A DNA stretch of 18,603 nucleotides from DATARH01 sp050246595 (GTDB taxonomy: Bacteria > Pseudomonadota > Alphaproteobacteria > ATCC43930 > CGMCC-115725). A program made the position numbers and the translations under genes. The notes under the pieces are model-generated. The model saw only the letters and a list, made by a program, of their open reading frames with translations, made no database searches and was not told the DNA's origin. Below, piece after piece: positions 1 through 8,501 of this stretch. Position 1 is the first letter of the stretch, and every line of letters begins with the position of its first letter. The stretch is from the NCBI GenBank assembly GCA_050246595.1, contig JBFWVT010000091.1:1-18603 (forward strand), read 5' to 3'.

Positions 1-126
1 CATCCGATCGGCCGGCTCGGCATGCCGACCGACATTGCCAAGGGTATCGTTTTTCTCGCCTCGGATGACGCCGGCTTTATGACAGGCGCGAGCCTTGTCG
101 CCGACGGCGGGCTGACCGCGCACTGA
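1..126 (+). CDS. SDR-family oxidoreductase, C-terminal 41 residues (5' end outside window)
   Basis: This is the tail of a short-chain dehydrogenase/reductase, an NAD(P)-dependent Rossmann-fold oxidoreductase of the classical type. Frame 1 is open from the first base and ends in TGA at 124-126. The visible peptide has the family's typical ending: a P-x-G-R-x-G-x-P stretch, then the helix and strand ...IVFLASDDAGFMTGASL..., then V-x-DGG near the C-terminus. The coenzyme-binding and catalytic residues (TGxxxGxG, Ser-Tyr-Lys) lie upstream of the window, so cofactor preference and substrate cannot be judged. It is followed by about 310 bases without a gene and then by catabolic genes on the same strand. 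Confidence 0.9.
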   Translation, partial: HPIGRLGMPTDIAKGIVFLASDDAGFMTGASLVADGGLTAH

Positions 127-438
127 AGCAGCGTACCGTCCGCCGGAACGTCCGGATGGCGTCGGGCGGCGGGATGGCAACCGTGGCCGCAGATCGACAT
201 GCCGATCCGCATCTTGCAATAGTTCACGGCGGCCCTTCGCTCTTTCGGTTCGATTGAAGCGCGCAGCCTATCCGTATGCGATACTGTAGACGATCGGGCG
301 AACGCACGGCGAGCTGGCCTTTTCTCGGTGCTGGCGGTCGAAATCCGAGGGCTACATTCGCTCGGCAGCCGATAGGCAGCTCGGCGCCCGGTCCGTTCTG
401 CGGCGACGCTGGCGACAGGTCGCGGCGGAGCGCCTCAT
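127..438. other. Intergenic region, no gene seen
   Basis: This is a 312-base stretch between the SDR stop and the AhpD-like gene. Open frames here on both strands give arginine- and proline-rich translations typical of out-of-frame GC-rich DNA and show no recognisable domain. No well-spaced sigma-70 promoter pair and no strong hairpin followed by a T-run was found. The promoter of the downstream gene presumably lies here, but I cannot place it. Confidence 0.5.
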
Positions 439-1053
439 ATGCCAATTTGCGACACGCAACCAAAGGACGCCACAGTCGTGACCGACGCCCTTCCGATCAG
501 CCGCTTCCCTGTCCCGGATCTTGCCGATATGCCCGAGGACATCCGAAACCGTATCCTCGCCGTGCAGGAGAAGTCGGGATTTATCCCAAACGTCTTTCTC
601 GTGCTCGCTCACCGGCCGGACGAGTTCCGTGCCTTCTTCGCCTACCACGACGCGCTGATGGAAAAGTCGGGAAACCTGACAAAGGCGGAGCGCGAGATGA
701 TCGTCGTTGCGACCTCAAACGCAAACCAGTGCCAATATTGCGTCATCGCCCACGGGGCGATCCTGCGTATCCGGGCAAAAAACCCTCTGATCTCTGACCA
801 GGTGGCGATCAACTACCGAAAGGCCGATGTCACGGAGCGCCAGAAGGCGATGCTCGACTTCGCGCTCAAGGTCTCCCGTTCGGCCGAGACCGTGGGCGAG
901 GCCGATTTCGATGTGCTGAAGTCCCATGGCTTCGACGAGGAGGACATCTGGGATATCGCCGGCATCGCCGCCTTTTTCGCGCTGTCGAACCGCATGGCGA
1001 ACGTGACCGCGATGCGCCCCAACGCTCAATTCTACACTATGGGCCGGAGCTGA
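439..1053 (+). CDS. Peroxidase-related / carboxymuconolactone decarboxylase (AhpD-like) protein
   Basis: This 204-residue protein of the alkylhydroperoxidase D-like superfamily appears to be the peroxidase-related subgroup of about 190-200 residues. The hallmark is visible: N-x-C-x-Y-C-x3-H, with Cys98, Cys101 and His105. In characterised AhpD proteins the two cysteines form the redox-active pair, and the histidine belongs to the proton relay. The C-terminal half contains a second helical segment (FDEEDIWDIAGIAAFFALSNR) typical of the subgroup. It should be cytoplasmic, since no signal peptide or membrane segment is seen. A GGAG at 427-430, eight bases before the ATG, supports this start. It precedes HyuA by 111 bases on the same strand and may detoxify peroxides or act as a small decarboxylase or reductase in that pathway. 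The exact substrate is unknown. Confidence 0.88.
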   Translation: MPICDTQPKDATVVTDALPISRFPVPDLADMPEDIRNRILAVQEKSGFIPNVFLVLAHRPDEFRAFFAYHDALMEKSGNLTKAEREMIVVATSNANQCQYCVIAHGAILRIRAKNPLISDQVAINYRKADVTERQKAMLDFALKVSRSAETVGEADFDVLKSHGFDEEDIWDIAGIAAFFALSNRMANVTAMRPNAQFYTMGRS

Positions 1054-1164
1054 CGCGGACGATCGCAACATGTTCCAGACCGGAAGGTCGGCGTCCGCCT
1101 GACGATCAAATCCGGCCGTTGACCGCGAGCTTGACGATATGCAACGCAAGACCTTAATCGGCAG

Positions 1165-3255
1165 ATGAGCGAATATTCTCTCGGCATCGATATCGGCGGC
1201 ACGTTTACCGATCTCGTAATCCACGATCACGATACTGGCCGCCGCTGGGGAAGTAAGGTCCTGACGACGCATGCCGACCCGCAGCAGGGTGTCGTCGCAG
1301 GCGTTCGTACGATCCTCGCGGAAAGCGGTCTCGATCCGCGCAGCATCGGCCGCGTTGTGCACGCGACGACGCTGTTCACCAATGCACTGATCGAGCGCAA
1401 AGGCGCGCCGACCGGCCTGCTGGTCACCGACGGATTTCGCGACATGCTCGAAATCGGGCGCGAGCGCAAATACGACCTATACGATATCGGCATCGAAAAC
1501 CCCGCGCCGCTGGTGCCGCGCAACATGCGGCTCGGTGTCCGCGAGCGGATGCGGGCCGATGGCAGCGTCGCCGAACCGCTTGACGAGGCACAGCTCCTGC
1601 GCCAAGTCGATGTGCTGCGCGCCGGCGGGGTGACGTCGGTCGCTATGGTGTTCCTGCACGCCTACGTCAACTCGGCACATGAGGAACAGGCTGCGCGCGC
1701 CATCGCAGCGCACGCGCCGGAGCTATTCGTCACGCCGTCGCATCAGGTAGTGCGCGAAATCCGCGAGTACGAACGTGCCTCCACGACAGTCGCCAGCGCC
1801 TATGTCAAACCGATCGCCGCGGGTTATCTCGCCGCCCTGGCGAGCGAACTGACCGGCCTCGGCATCGCGGCGCCGCTGTTGCTGATGCTGTCTGGCGGCG
1901 GGCTTACCCATGCGGCGGAAGTCAACCGCAACCCCGTGCAGATGCTCGAATCCGGACCGGCGGCGGGGGCGCTGGCGGCGGCGTTTTTCGGGGCGCGCGA
2001 CGGGGTCGGCGACCTGCTCGCCTTTGATATGGGCGGCACCACCGCCAAGCTGAGCCTGGTCGATGGCGGTGAGCCGCTGGTCGCCTACGGGTTCGAGGCG
2101 GCGCGGCAGAAGCGCTTTATCGAAGGCAGCGGCCTGCCGATCCGCCTATCGACGATCGAATTGATCGAGATCGGCGCCGGCGGCGGCAGCATTGCGCGTC
2201 GTGATGAGATCGGTTTGCTCAAGGTCGGACCCGACAGCGCCGGCTCGGAACCGGGCCCGGCCTGTTATGCTCGTGGCGGGACGGCGCCGACCGTGACCGA
2301 CGCCAATCTGCTGCTCGGCTACCTGAACCCCGATTTCTTTGCTGGCGGCACGTTGCGGATCGACGGCGGAGCCGCCGCCGACGCAATGGCAAATCTTGCG
2401 GCGACGCTCGGTCTTTCGACCGAGACCACCGCTGCCGGTATCCACGAGGTCGTCAACGAGAACATGGCCGGCGCGGCGCGCGTTCATATCGCAGAGCGCG
2501 GCCGCGACCCGCGCCGCTATGCGCTCGTCTGCACCGGCGGCGGCGGGCCGGTGCACGGGTACAGCGTTGCACGCAAGCTGGGCATCACGCGGCTGGTCTG
2601 CCCGCCGTCGCCGGGGGTCGCCTCGGCCTGGGGACTGCTGGTCGCCCCGGCCCGCATCGACCGAGTGACGACGATCGGTTTTCGCCTCGATAGCGACCCG
2701 CTCGCCGGGTTCGAGGCGGCATTCCGCCAGCTCGAGGACGAAGCGCGTGACGTCGTCGCCGCAACCGGGCTGCCGCTCGACGAATTGCGCATCGACCGGC
2801 TTGGTGACGGCCGCTGTGTCGGCCAGGGCTTTGACCTTGTCGTACCGTTGCCGCCCGGCCCCTACGCCGACGACGCCATCGCCCGCCCCGCGCTGGCCGC
2901 TGCGTTCGAGCACGGCTATCGCGAGAAATTCGGCCGCGCCCCGCCCGACGTACCGTTGGAGTTCATCAATGCGCGCGTGTCGGTGCGCGTTGCCGTGTCC
3001 GGCGGACAAATCGCCGAACTCCCTGGCGCCGCCGGTCAGGCGTCCGGCAGTGCCATCAAAGGCCAGCGCCGCGCCTGGTTTGCCGAAGCCGGCGGGTTTG
3101 TCGACGCGACGGTCTACGACCGCGACCGCCTCGCGGCCAACACGGAGATCCCTGGCCCTGCGCTGATCGAAGACCCGGGCTCGACCCTGGTTATCGGCCC
3201 TGCCGCGACTTCTATGGTAATGCCTTCGGGTAGTATCGTGGTCGAGCTGCGGTGA
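1165..3255 (+). CDS. hyuA: Hydantoinase/oxoprolinase subunit A (HyuA family)
   Basis: This 696-residue HyuA-type subunit has the usual length. The family couples ATP hydrolysis to opening of cyclic amides (N-methylhydantoin, 5-oxoproline), and relatives are acetone or acetophenone carboxylase subunits. It has an ASKHA-like ATPase fold: the N-terminal phosphate loop GIDIGGTFTD (residues 7-16), ESGPAAG at 262-268, a second phosphate-binding loop FDMGGTTAK at 287-295, the glycine-rich GAGGGS at 337-342, and SEPGPACYA at 361-369, all strongly conserved in HyuA. The C-terminal part matches the hydantoinase A C-terminal domain. The start fits the family's N-terminus well although the ribosome binding site is weak. 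HyuB follows after 39 bases on the same strand, so the two are almost certainly co-transcribed and form a complex. The substrate is not determined by sequence. Confidence 0.95.
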   Translation: MSEYSLGIDIGGTFTDLVIHDHDTGRRWGSKVLTTHADPQQGVVAGVRTILAESGLDPRSIGRVVHATTLFTNALIERKGAPTGLLVTDGFRDMLEIGRERKYDLYDIGIENPAPLVPRNMRLGVRERMRADGSVAEPLDEAQLLRQVDVLRAGGVTSVAMVFLHAYVNSAHEEQAARAIAAHAPELFVTPSHQVVREIREYERASTTVASAYVKPIAAGYLAALASELTGLGIAAPLLLMLSGGGLTHAAEVNRNPVQMLESGPAAGALAAAFFGARDGVGDLLAFDMGGTTAKLSLVDGGEPLVAYGFEAARQKRFIEGSGLPIRLSTIELIEIGAGGGSIARRDEIGLLKVGPDSAGSEPGPACYARGGTAPTVTDANLLLGYLNPDFFAGGTLRIDGGAAADAMANLAATLGLSTETTAAGIHEVVNENMAGAARVHIAERGRDPRRYALVCTGGGGPVHGYSVARKLGITRLVCPPSPGVASAWGLLVAPARIDRVTTIGFRLDSDPLAGFEAAFRQLEDEARDVVAATGLPLDELRIDRLGDGRCVGQGFDLVVPLPPGPYADDAIARPALAAAFEHGYREKFGRAPPDVPLEFINARVSVRVAVSGGQIAELPGAAGQASGSAIKGQRRAWFAEAGGFVDATVYDRDRLAANTEIPGPALIEDPGSTLVIGPAATSMVMPSGSIVVELR

Positions 3256-3294
3256 TGCGTGTAGCGGCCCTGTTTACGGCATGCGGAGATTGCG

Positions 3295-4899
3295 ATGCTT
3301 GATGCAGTGACGATCGAGATTCTGTGGAGCCGCATCACCTCGATTGTCGACGAGGCGGCGAAGGTCATCATCCGCACCTCGTTTTCGACCTTGTCGAACG
3401 AGGCCAATGATTTCGCCTGCGTGCTGACCGATGCGATGGGGCAGTCGCTGGCGCAGAATACCGGCAGCATCCCGTCATTTATCGGCACGCTGCCGGCGAC
3501 CGTGCGGCACTTCCTCGGCGAGTTCGGACCGGACAGCCCGGATGGCGGAATGCAGGACGGCGATGTCTACATCACCAACAATCCGTGGCAAGGCACCGGG
3601 CATCTGCCGGATGTCTGCGTCGCCAAACCGGTGTTCCGCAACGGCCGGCTGGTCGCCTTTGCCGCCGCGTGCTCGCATGTGCCCGATATTGGCGGCATGG
3701 TGCGCTCGGTCGAACCACGCGAGGTGTTCGAGGAGGGGCTGCACATTCCGCTGATGCGCTTCATGCGGAATGGCGTGGCCGATGCGACTCTGATCAAGCT
3801 GTTGCGCACCAATGTACGGACGCCCGATCAGACCCTGGGCGATATCTGGGCCCTGGCCGGCGCCGTCGAATTGATGGCGAGACGGCTCGTCACGACACTC
3901 GAGGAATACGATCAGCCGGATGTGCGGGCGTTGGCCGACGAGCTGTTTTCGCGCTCCGAGGCCGCGATGCGGGATGCGATCCGCACGCTGCCGGAAGGCA
4001 TCTACCGCTACGGTTTCGATACCGACGGTCTGGCAGAGCCGTTCCGTTTCGAACTGATGCTGACGATCCGCGACGGCGAGATCACCGCCGATTATGCCGG
4101 CTCGTCGCCGCAGCAGCCGCGCGCCATCAACTGCCCGCTGACCTATACGAACGCGATGACCGCCTATGCGGTGAAATGCGCGCTGCTGCCGAATTTGCCG
4201 AACAATGAAGGCATGTTCCGCCCGGTAACCGTGACCGCACCGGCCGGCTCGATCCTCAACCCGACGCCGCCGGTCGCGGTCGGTGGACGCATGGCGAGCG
4301 GGCATTACGTTCCGATGCTGGTCTTCGGCGCCCTATACCAGATTGCACCGGAGCGGGTGATGGCGGCGCCCGGCTCTCCGCTCTGGGCCGTTACGCTGGC
4401 GGGGCGGCGGCAAGGGCGGAACTTCGCGACGGTATTGTTTTTCAATGGCGGTTTCGGGGCGCGGCCCGACAAGGATGGTGTCAGTTGCCTGTCGTGGCCA
4501 TCCAACATCTCGTCGACACCGGTCGAGGTTGCCGAGCGCAACAACCCGATCTTCTTCCGCTACAAGCGGTTGCGCGAAGGCTCGGGCGGCGACGGACAAT
4601 ACCGTGGCGGGCTCGGCCAGGATGTCGCGATCGACATCGAAAGCGATGACGATATCGCCGCGTTGTTTGTCGTCGAGCGTACCAAGATCGCCGCCCCGGG
4701 ACTTGGCGGCGGCACGGCCGGTGGGCTCGGCTTTGTGACGATCAACGGCAAGACGATCGACAACCGCCGCCCGCAATTTGTTCGCGGCGGCGACCGCATC
4801 GTGCTCGGCACTCCCGGCGGCGGCGGTTTTGGAAGTGCCAATCTCCGCAGCACCGCTGATCGCGAGCGCGATCGGAAGATGGGATACGTTGAACGTTAA
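3295..4899 (+). CDS. hyuB: Hydantoinase/oxoprolinase subunit B (HyuB family)
   Basis: This 534-residue HyuB-type subunit is the partner of HyuA just upstream. It shows the family's N-terminal pattern: IRTSFSTLSNEANDFAC near residues 26-42, then a GDVYITNNPWQGTGHLPD block, a CSHVPDIGG motif that in related enzymes contributes metal or substrate binding, and the Gly-rich C-terminal end GTPGGGGFG. At 534 residues it is slightly shorter than many HyuB proteins, with no obvious internal deletion. GGAG at 3285-3288, six bases before the ATG, supports the start. The protein should be cytoplasmic. Because A and B belong to a family whose substrates range from hydantoins and 5-oxoproline to ketones (carboxylases), the reaction is left open. 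No small third subunit of the acetone carboxylase type is adjacent, which argues mildly for a hydrolase. Confidence 0.95.
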   Translation: MLDAVTIEILWSRITSIVDEAAKVIIRTSFSTLSNEANDFACVLTDAMGQSLAQNTGSIPSFIGTLPATVRHFLGEFGPDSPDGGMQDGDVYITNNPWQGTGHLPDVCVAKPVFRNGRLVAFAAACSHVPDIGGMVRSVEPREVFEEGLHIPLMRFMRNGVADATLIKLLRTNVRTPDQTLGDIWALAGAVELMARRLVTTLEEYDQPDVRALADELFSRSEAAMRDAIRTLPEGIYRYGFDTDGLAEPFRFELMLTIRDGEITADYAGSSPQQPRAINCPLTYTNAMTAYAVKCALLPNLPNNEGMFRPVTVTAPAGSILNPTPPVAVGGRMASGHYVPMLVFGALYQIAPERVMAAPGSPLWAVTLAGRRQGRNFATVLFFNGGFGARPDKDGVSCLSWPSNISSTPVEVAERNNPIFFRYKRLREGSGGDGQYRGGLGQDVAIDIESDDDIAALFVVERTKIAAPGLGGGTAGGLGFVTINGKTIDNRRPQFVRGGDRIVLGTPGGGGFGSANLRSTADRERDRKMGYVER

Positions 4900-5062
4900 A
4901 GCAGCGGACTGTCTTGCGTCGCTGCCACGAGGCATTCTCATGGTCAGGGTATCGGCGGCCCGATCCGGTTGACCGGCAGGTTCACCCGCCCGAACTGGGT
5001 TGTAGCCGCCAAACCAGACATATGGATAATCGATCGTCGCCGTTTCGGCACGGAGCCCTCCG

Positions 5063-7105
5063 ATGTCCCTCGAAGAACACCCGAGCGTTTGCACCTTCGA
5101 CTGTCCCGATACCTGCAGTCTGACCGTCACGGTCGACGCCGGCCGCATCACGAAAGTGCGCGGCTCTGATGCGATGCCGTTCACCGACGGGGTAATCTGT
5201 TCCAAAGTCGCACGCGATATGACGGCCTTTGTGCACGGGCCGCAGCGCCTGCTGCACCCGCTGCGCCGGGTCGGGGTGAAGGGCTCGGGGCAGTTCGAGC
5301 GAATCTCTTGGCAGGCAGCGCTCGACGAGATTCAGCACAGGGTCGGCAAAGTCATCGGTCGCTGGGGACCCGAGGCGGTTGCGCCGTTCAATTACGCGGG
5401 CCCGCACGGCCTGTTGGCCTACGACAGCATGTCATTGCGCTTTTTTCATAAGCTCGGCGCCAGCATCGTCTATCGCCGCGGATTGTGTGGCGGGGTGCGG
5501 AGCGAGGCCTGGGCCGGCACTTACGGCGCCGTCGCCGGGTGCCCGCCGGAATTCGCCGAGCACGCCATGCTCAACATCCTCTGGGGCAATAACGCGACCG
5601 TCACCAATCTGCACCTCGTGCGCTGCGTTCGCCGGGCCAAGCGTAGAGGCGGAAGGCTGGTGGTGATCGACCCGTTGCGTACCAAAATCGCCGAGCAGGC
5701 CGATCTGCATGTGGCGAACTTGCCGGGTACGGACGTGTTGCTCGCCTGGGCGCTCGCCACCGAACTGGAGCGGATGGGTGCATTCGACGACAAATTCATC
5801 GCCGCCAATGTGCTCGGCTGTGACGCGTTCATGGCGCGGGCGCGCGAGTGGCCGGCGGCGCGCGCAGCCGCGGCCTGCGGTGTGCCGGAAAGTCAGATAT
5901 TGACCTTGGCTGAATGGCTGGCCGAGGCCGACCCGCTGGTCATGGCACCCGGCAACGGCTTGGAACGCGGCCGCAACGGCGGCAGTGGCATCCGTGCCGC
6001 GATCGCCTTGCCGGCATTGCTCGGCAAGCTCGGTAAAGACAGCGGCATCGCTCTCGGCGCCGGTAACGCCTTTCCGAAGACGCTTGCCAAATTGCAGCGG
6101 CCGGATCTGGCGCCACCGGGCACTCGCACGCTCGATCTGGTCGATTTCGGCCGGCACTTGGTCGAAGACGACATCGACCCGCCGCTGCGCGCGCTGTTCA
6201 TCTATAACCACAACCCGATCGTCGTGCATCCCGACCAGAACCGGATGCGGCGCGGCCTCGCCCGCGATGACATCTTCTCGGTAGGCATCGAGGTGGCGAT
6301 GACCGAAAGCATGGCCCATTGCGACATCGTCTTGCCGGCGGCGACGCATTTTGAATACCCCGACCTCTACGCCGCCTATGGCCAACACTGGTTGCAGCGG
6401 GCGGAAGCGGTAATCCCGCCGCTCGGCGAGTCATTGCCAAACACGGAGATTTTTCGCCGGATGGCCGCGCGGTTCGGGTTTGACGATCCGTGTTTCAAGG
6501 CGAGCGACGCTGAGTTGATGGACGAGGCGGTCGACGCCGCCGATCCGCGTCTCGGCGGCACCCGGCCGCGCGAGATTTCAACGGGCAAGGCGGTTCCGAT
6601 GACGGCGTCGGACGGCAAGCCGATGGTCCTATTCGAGAACGTCTTTCCCTCGACGCCGTCAGGCAAGGTCGAGTTGAAATCCGAGGTGTTGGCGACACGC
6701 TGGGGCGACGGGGCGCTGTATCCCGAGTGGCGCGAGCAGCCGGCGGCTTCCGCCTACCCTCTGCTGCTGATCTCGCCGGCTTCCGACAAGCGCATCTCCT
6801 CGACCCTGGGCAGCATCGGCGGCTCGCAGCAGGCGCCGCCGTTGATGATGCACCCGGAAGACGCGGCAATGCGGGGCCTTACCGCTGGCGATGTCAAGGT
6901 GTGGAACGAGCGCGGCGAGGTGATCTTGCCGTTGCAGGTCACCGACAAGGTGCCGCGAGGGGTCGTCGCCAGCGAAAAGGGCGCTTGGCTCTCGACCAGC
7001 CGCACCGGACAGACGATCTCTGCGCTCGTCTCGGCCGACACCCGCGCCGATATCGCGCTTGGCGCCTGCTTCAACGACACCCGCGTCGAAGTCGCGGCCG
7101 CGTAA
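5063..7105 (+). CDS. Molybdopterin-dependent oxidoreductase with N-terminal 4Fe-4S site
   Basis: This 680-residue catalytic subunit belongs to the DMSO reductase superfamily (bis-MGD molybdoenzymes). The N-terminal 4Fe-4S motif C-x3-C-x3-C-x27-C is complete at Cys10, Cys14, Cys18 and Cys46. The molybdopterin oxidoreductase domain follows, with GLCGG at 141-144; Cys142 is the likely molybdenum ligand, as in formate dehydrogenase or polysulfide/thiosulfate reductase-like enzymes. A C-terminal dinucleotide-binding domain starts near LLLISPASDKR and contains the MHPEDA block. There is no Tat signal, so it should act in the cytoplasm. No Fe-S electron-transfer subunit or membrane anchor is encoded nearby, so its redox partner is unknown. 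GGAG at 5052-5055 lies seven bases from the ATG. It follows HyuB by 163 bases and precedes the dioxygenase. Substrate unassigned. Confidence 0.93.
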   Translation: MSLEEHPSVCTFDCPDTCSLTVTVDAGRITKVRGSDAMPFTDGVICSKVARDMTAFVHGPQRLLHPLRRVGVKGSGQFERISWQAALDEIQHRVGKVIGRWGPEAVAPFNYAGPHGLLAYDSMSLRFFHKLGASIVYRRGLCGGVRSEAWAGTYGAVAGCPPEFAEHAMLNILWGNNATVTNLHLVRCVRRAKRRGGRLVVIDPLRTKIAEQADLHVANLPGTDVLLAWALATELERMGAFDDKFIAANVLGCDAFMARAREWPAARAAAACGVPESQILTLAEWLAEADPLVMAPGNGLERGRNGGSGIRAAIALPALLGKLGKDSGIALGAGNAFPKTLAKLQRPDLAPPGTRTLDLVDFGRHLVEDDIDPPLRALFIYNHNPIVVHPDQNRMRRGLARDDIFSVGIEVAMTESMAHCDIVLPAATHFEYPDLYAAYGQHWLQRAEAVIPPLGESLPNTEIFRRMAARFGFDDPCFKASDAELMDEAVDAADPRLGGTRPREISTGKAVPMTASDGKPMVLFENVFPSTPSGKVELKSEVLATRWGDGALYPEWREQPAASAYPLLLISPASDKRISSTLGSIGGSQQAPPLMMHPEDAAMRGLTAGDVKVWNERGEVILPLQVTDKVPRGVVASEKGAWLSTSRTGQTISALVSADTRADIALGACFNDTRVEVAAA

Positions 7106-7106
7106 G

Positions 7107-7125
7107 GGCTGTCGAGCCGACAGCC
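7107..7125 (+). terminator. Perfect hairpin directly after the molybdoenzyme stop
   Basis: An 8-base-pair perfect stem (GGCTGTCG / CGACAGCC) with a three-base AGC loop begins one base after the TAA stop. There is no T-run behind it, so it is not a canonical intrinsic terminator. It may be a weak terminator or a 3'-end stabilising structure, and expression of the next gene may or may not depend on read-through. Confidence 0.35.
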
Positions 7126-7302
7126 GTCACCGAGCGTCCCAGACGGAAACTGGACCAACAGCGTCCGCGGATCGCCTGCGCCGGCAGCTTCCGTGGCCGA
7201 TTTTTGCTGTGATGCGCGCTCCAAAGGCCGCAGCCCCGTTGAACGGGCGCGGTTTCGGCCGTACAGCTTCGCAGAAACGGCGAAACACGGGAGGCCGGCA
7301 CA

Positions 7303-8391
7303 ATGACCGCAAATCTTCAGGCGCGCACAGGGCAAGACACCGACTCGCCGGCAACTCCGGTCTTTGCCGCGCCGATCCGGCATCCGAGTGCCTGGACGGT
7401 TTCGGATTTCCGCTCGCCCGCAGATTACTCGATCGATCTCGACGCGGCGCAGCTGCGCGACATCGCGGCAGCCATGCGGCGCATCAAAGCGGCCGGGATC
7501 GGGCTGGACGGGTTGCAGCGCGAGCATTTCGAAGTACCCGCGCTGCGCCCGGTCATCGCGGAAATCCGCGGGCAGGTCGAAAACGGGCGCGGCTTTGTGC
7601 TGCTGCGCGGGCTGCCGATCGAGGAGTACTCGAAAGACGAGCTTGGCATGGTCTTCTGGGGCATCGGCACGCATCTCGGGCGCGGGCTGTCGCAGAGCGT
7701 CATGGGCGACCGGCTCGGGCACGTCAAGGATTTCAGCCGAGAGGACCCGGGGGCGCGCGCCTACCGCAACAAGCAGGAATTATCGCCGCACACGGATTCG
7801 TGCGATCTGGTGGGTCTATTGTGCCTGCGCAACGCGCCGGCGGGCGGCGGCGTGTCACGGCTGACCAGCGCCATTTCGGTGCACAATGCGCTGCTGGCGG
7901 AGCACCCCGGTGTACTCGCGGCGCTCTACCGCGGCTATGTTCGCCATCGGCGCGGCGAGGAACAGCCGGGCGAACTGCCGTACACGCCGTATCGCATTCC
8001 GGTGTATTCGAATGTCGAAGGTAAGGTGTCGGCGCGCTATGTACGCTCCTATCTCGAGGCTGGTGAGGCGGCGGCCGGGCGGCCGATGGGCCCCGCCGAG
8101 CTCGCCGTCATCGACACGTTCGAGGCAGTGACCAAGCGGCCGGAACTGATGCTGGAGTTCACGCTGCAGCCGGGCGAAGCGTATTTCATCAACAACTACA
8201 CGATCCTGCACGCGCGTACCGCTTTCGACGACGGCGATGCGCCTGAGGACGCGCGTCGTCACTTGTTGCGCCTGTGGCTCGACTCGCCGATCCGGCCGGT
8301 GCATCCGTACATCCGGAGCCGCGGCATCCTGCCGGTAGCGGGCCGCACGCCATCTTTCGACTGGAGCAGCGTCACTGCCGTCCGTCACTGA
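7303..8391 (+). CDS. TauD/TfdA-family Fe(II)/2-oxoglutarate-dependent dioxygenase
   Basis: This 362-residue protein has the TauD/TfdA fold. These enzymes hydroxylate a substrate C-H bond while converting 2-oxoglutarate to succinate and CO2. The iron-binding facial triad is visible: H-x-D at His163-Asp165 in a PHTDS context and the distal histidine at His303 within LHAR. Arg323 in LLRLWLD is a good candidate for the 2-oxoglutarate carboxylate. The N-terminal ~60 residues match the family leader with a WxVSDFRSP-like segment. GGGAGG at 7289-7294, eight bases ahead, supports this ATG. The gene is 197 bases after the molybdoenzyme and 110 bases before the deacetylase-like gene, all on the same strand. 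Substrates in this family include taurine, aryloxyalkanoates and carnitine precursors, so the specific reaction is not assignable. Confidence 0.93.
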   Translation: MTANLQARTGQDTDSPATPVFAAPIRHPSAWTVSDFRSPADYSIDLDAAQLRDIAAAMRRIKAAGIGLDGLQREHFEVPALRPVIAEIRGQVENGRGFVLLRGLPIEEYSKDELGMVFWGIGTHLGRGLSQSVMGDRLGHVKDFSREDPGARAYRNKQELSPHTDSCDLVGLLCLRNAPAGGGVSRLTSAISVHNALLAEHPGVLAALYRGYVRHRRGEEQPGELPYTPYRIPVYSNVEGKVSARYVRSYLEAGEAAAGRPMGPAELAVIDTFEAVTKRPELMLEFTLQPGEAYFINNYTILHARTAFDDGDAPEDARRHLLRLWLDSPIRPVHPYIRSRGILPVAGRTPSFDWSSVTAVRH

Positions 8392-8501
8392 GCCGGCAAA
8401 CGCCTCCCCCTCCGCCCCCGGGGTGGGCAAAGGTCAAATGCGCCGGTGGAGGTGGAGAGCGCTGCCGGCAGTCGGCGATATGTACTGATGGAGCAAGAGC
8501 T

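Noticed and set aside
254..285. TTGAAG ... GATACT as a sigma-70 promoter for the AhpD-like gene
   Set aside because: The spacer is 20 bases, too long for a normal promoter, and the alternative TATGCG at 15 bases is a poor -10 match.
5432..6388. Long minus-strand open frame (318 codons) inside the molybdoenzyme gene
   Set aside because: It is antisense to a gene with clear catalytic motifs, its translation is His/Arg/Gly-rich without any domain, and long antisense frames are expected in GC-rich DNA. The same holds for the minus frames at 2146-3009, 3475-4305 and 8385-9590 and the plus frame at 16852-18012.
8400..8460. CCTCCCCC... / GGTGGAGGTGGAG run considered as a regulatory repeat
   Set aside because: It is only simple GC-rich sequence between two genes, with no repeat unit or stem that stands out.
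8274..8501. Longer start for the PuuE-like protein inside the dioxygenase gene
   Set aside because: It would overlap the dioxygenase end by 118 bases and add Pro-rich residues unlike the family. ATG 8502 has a proper ribosome binding site.
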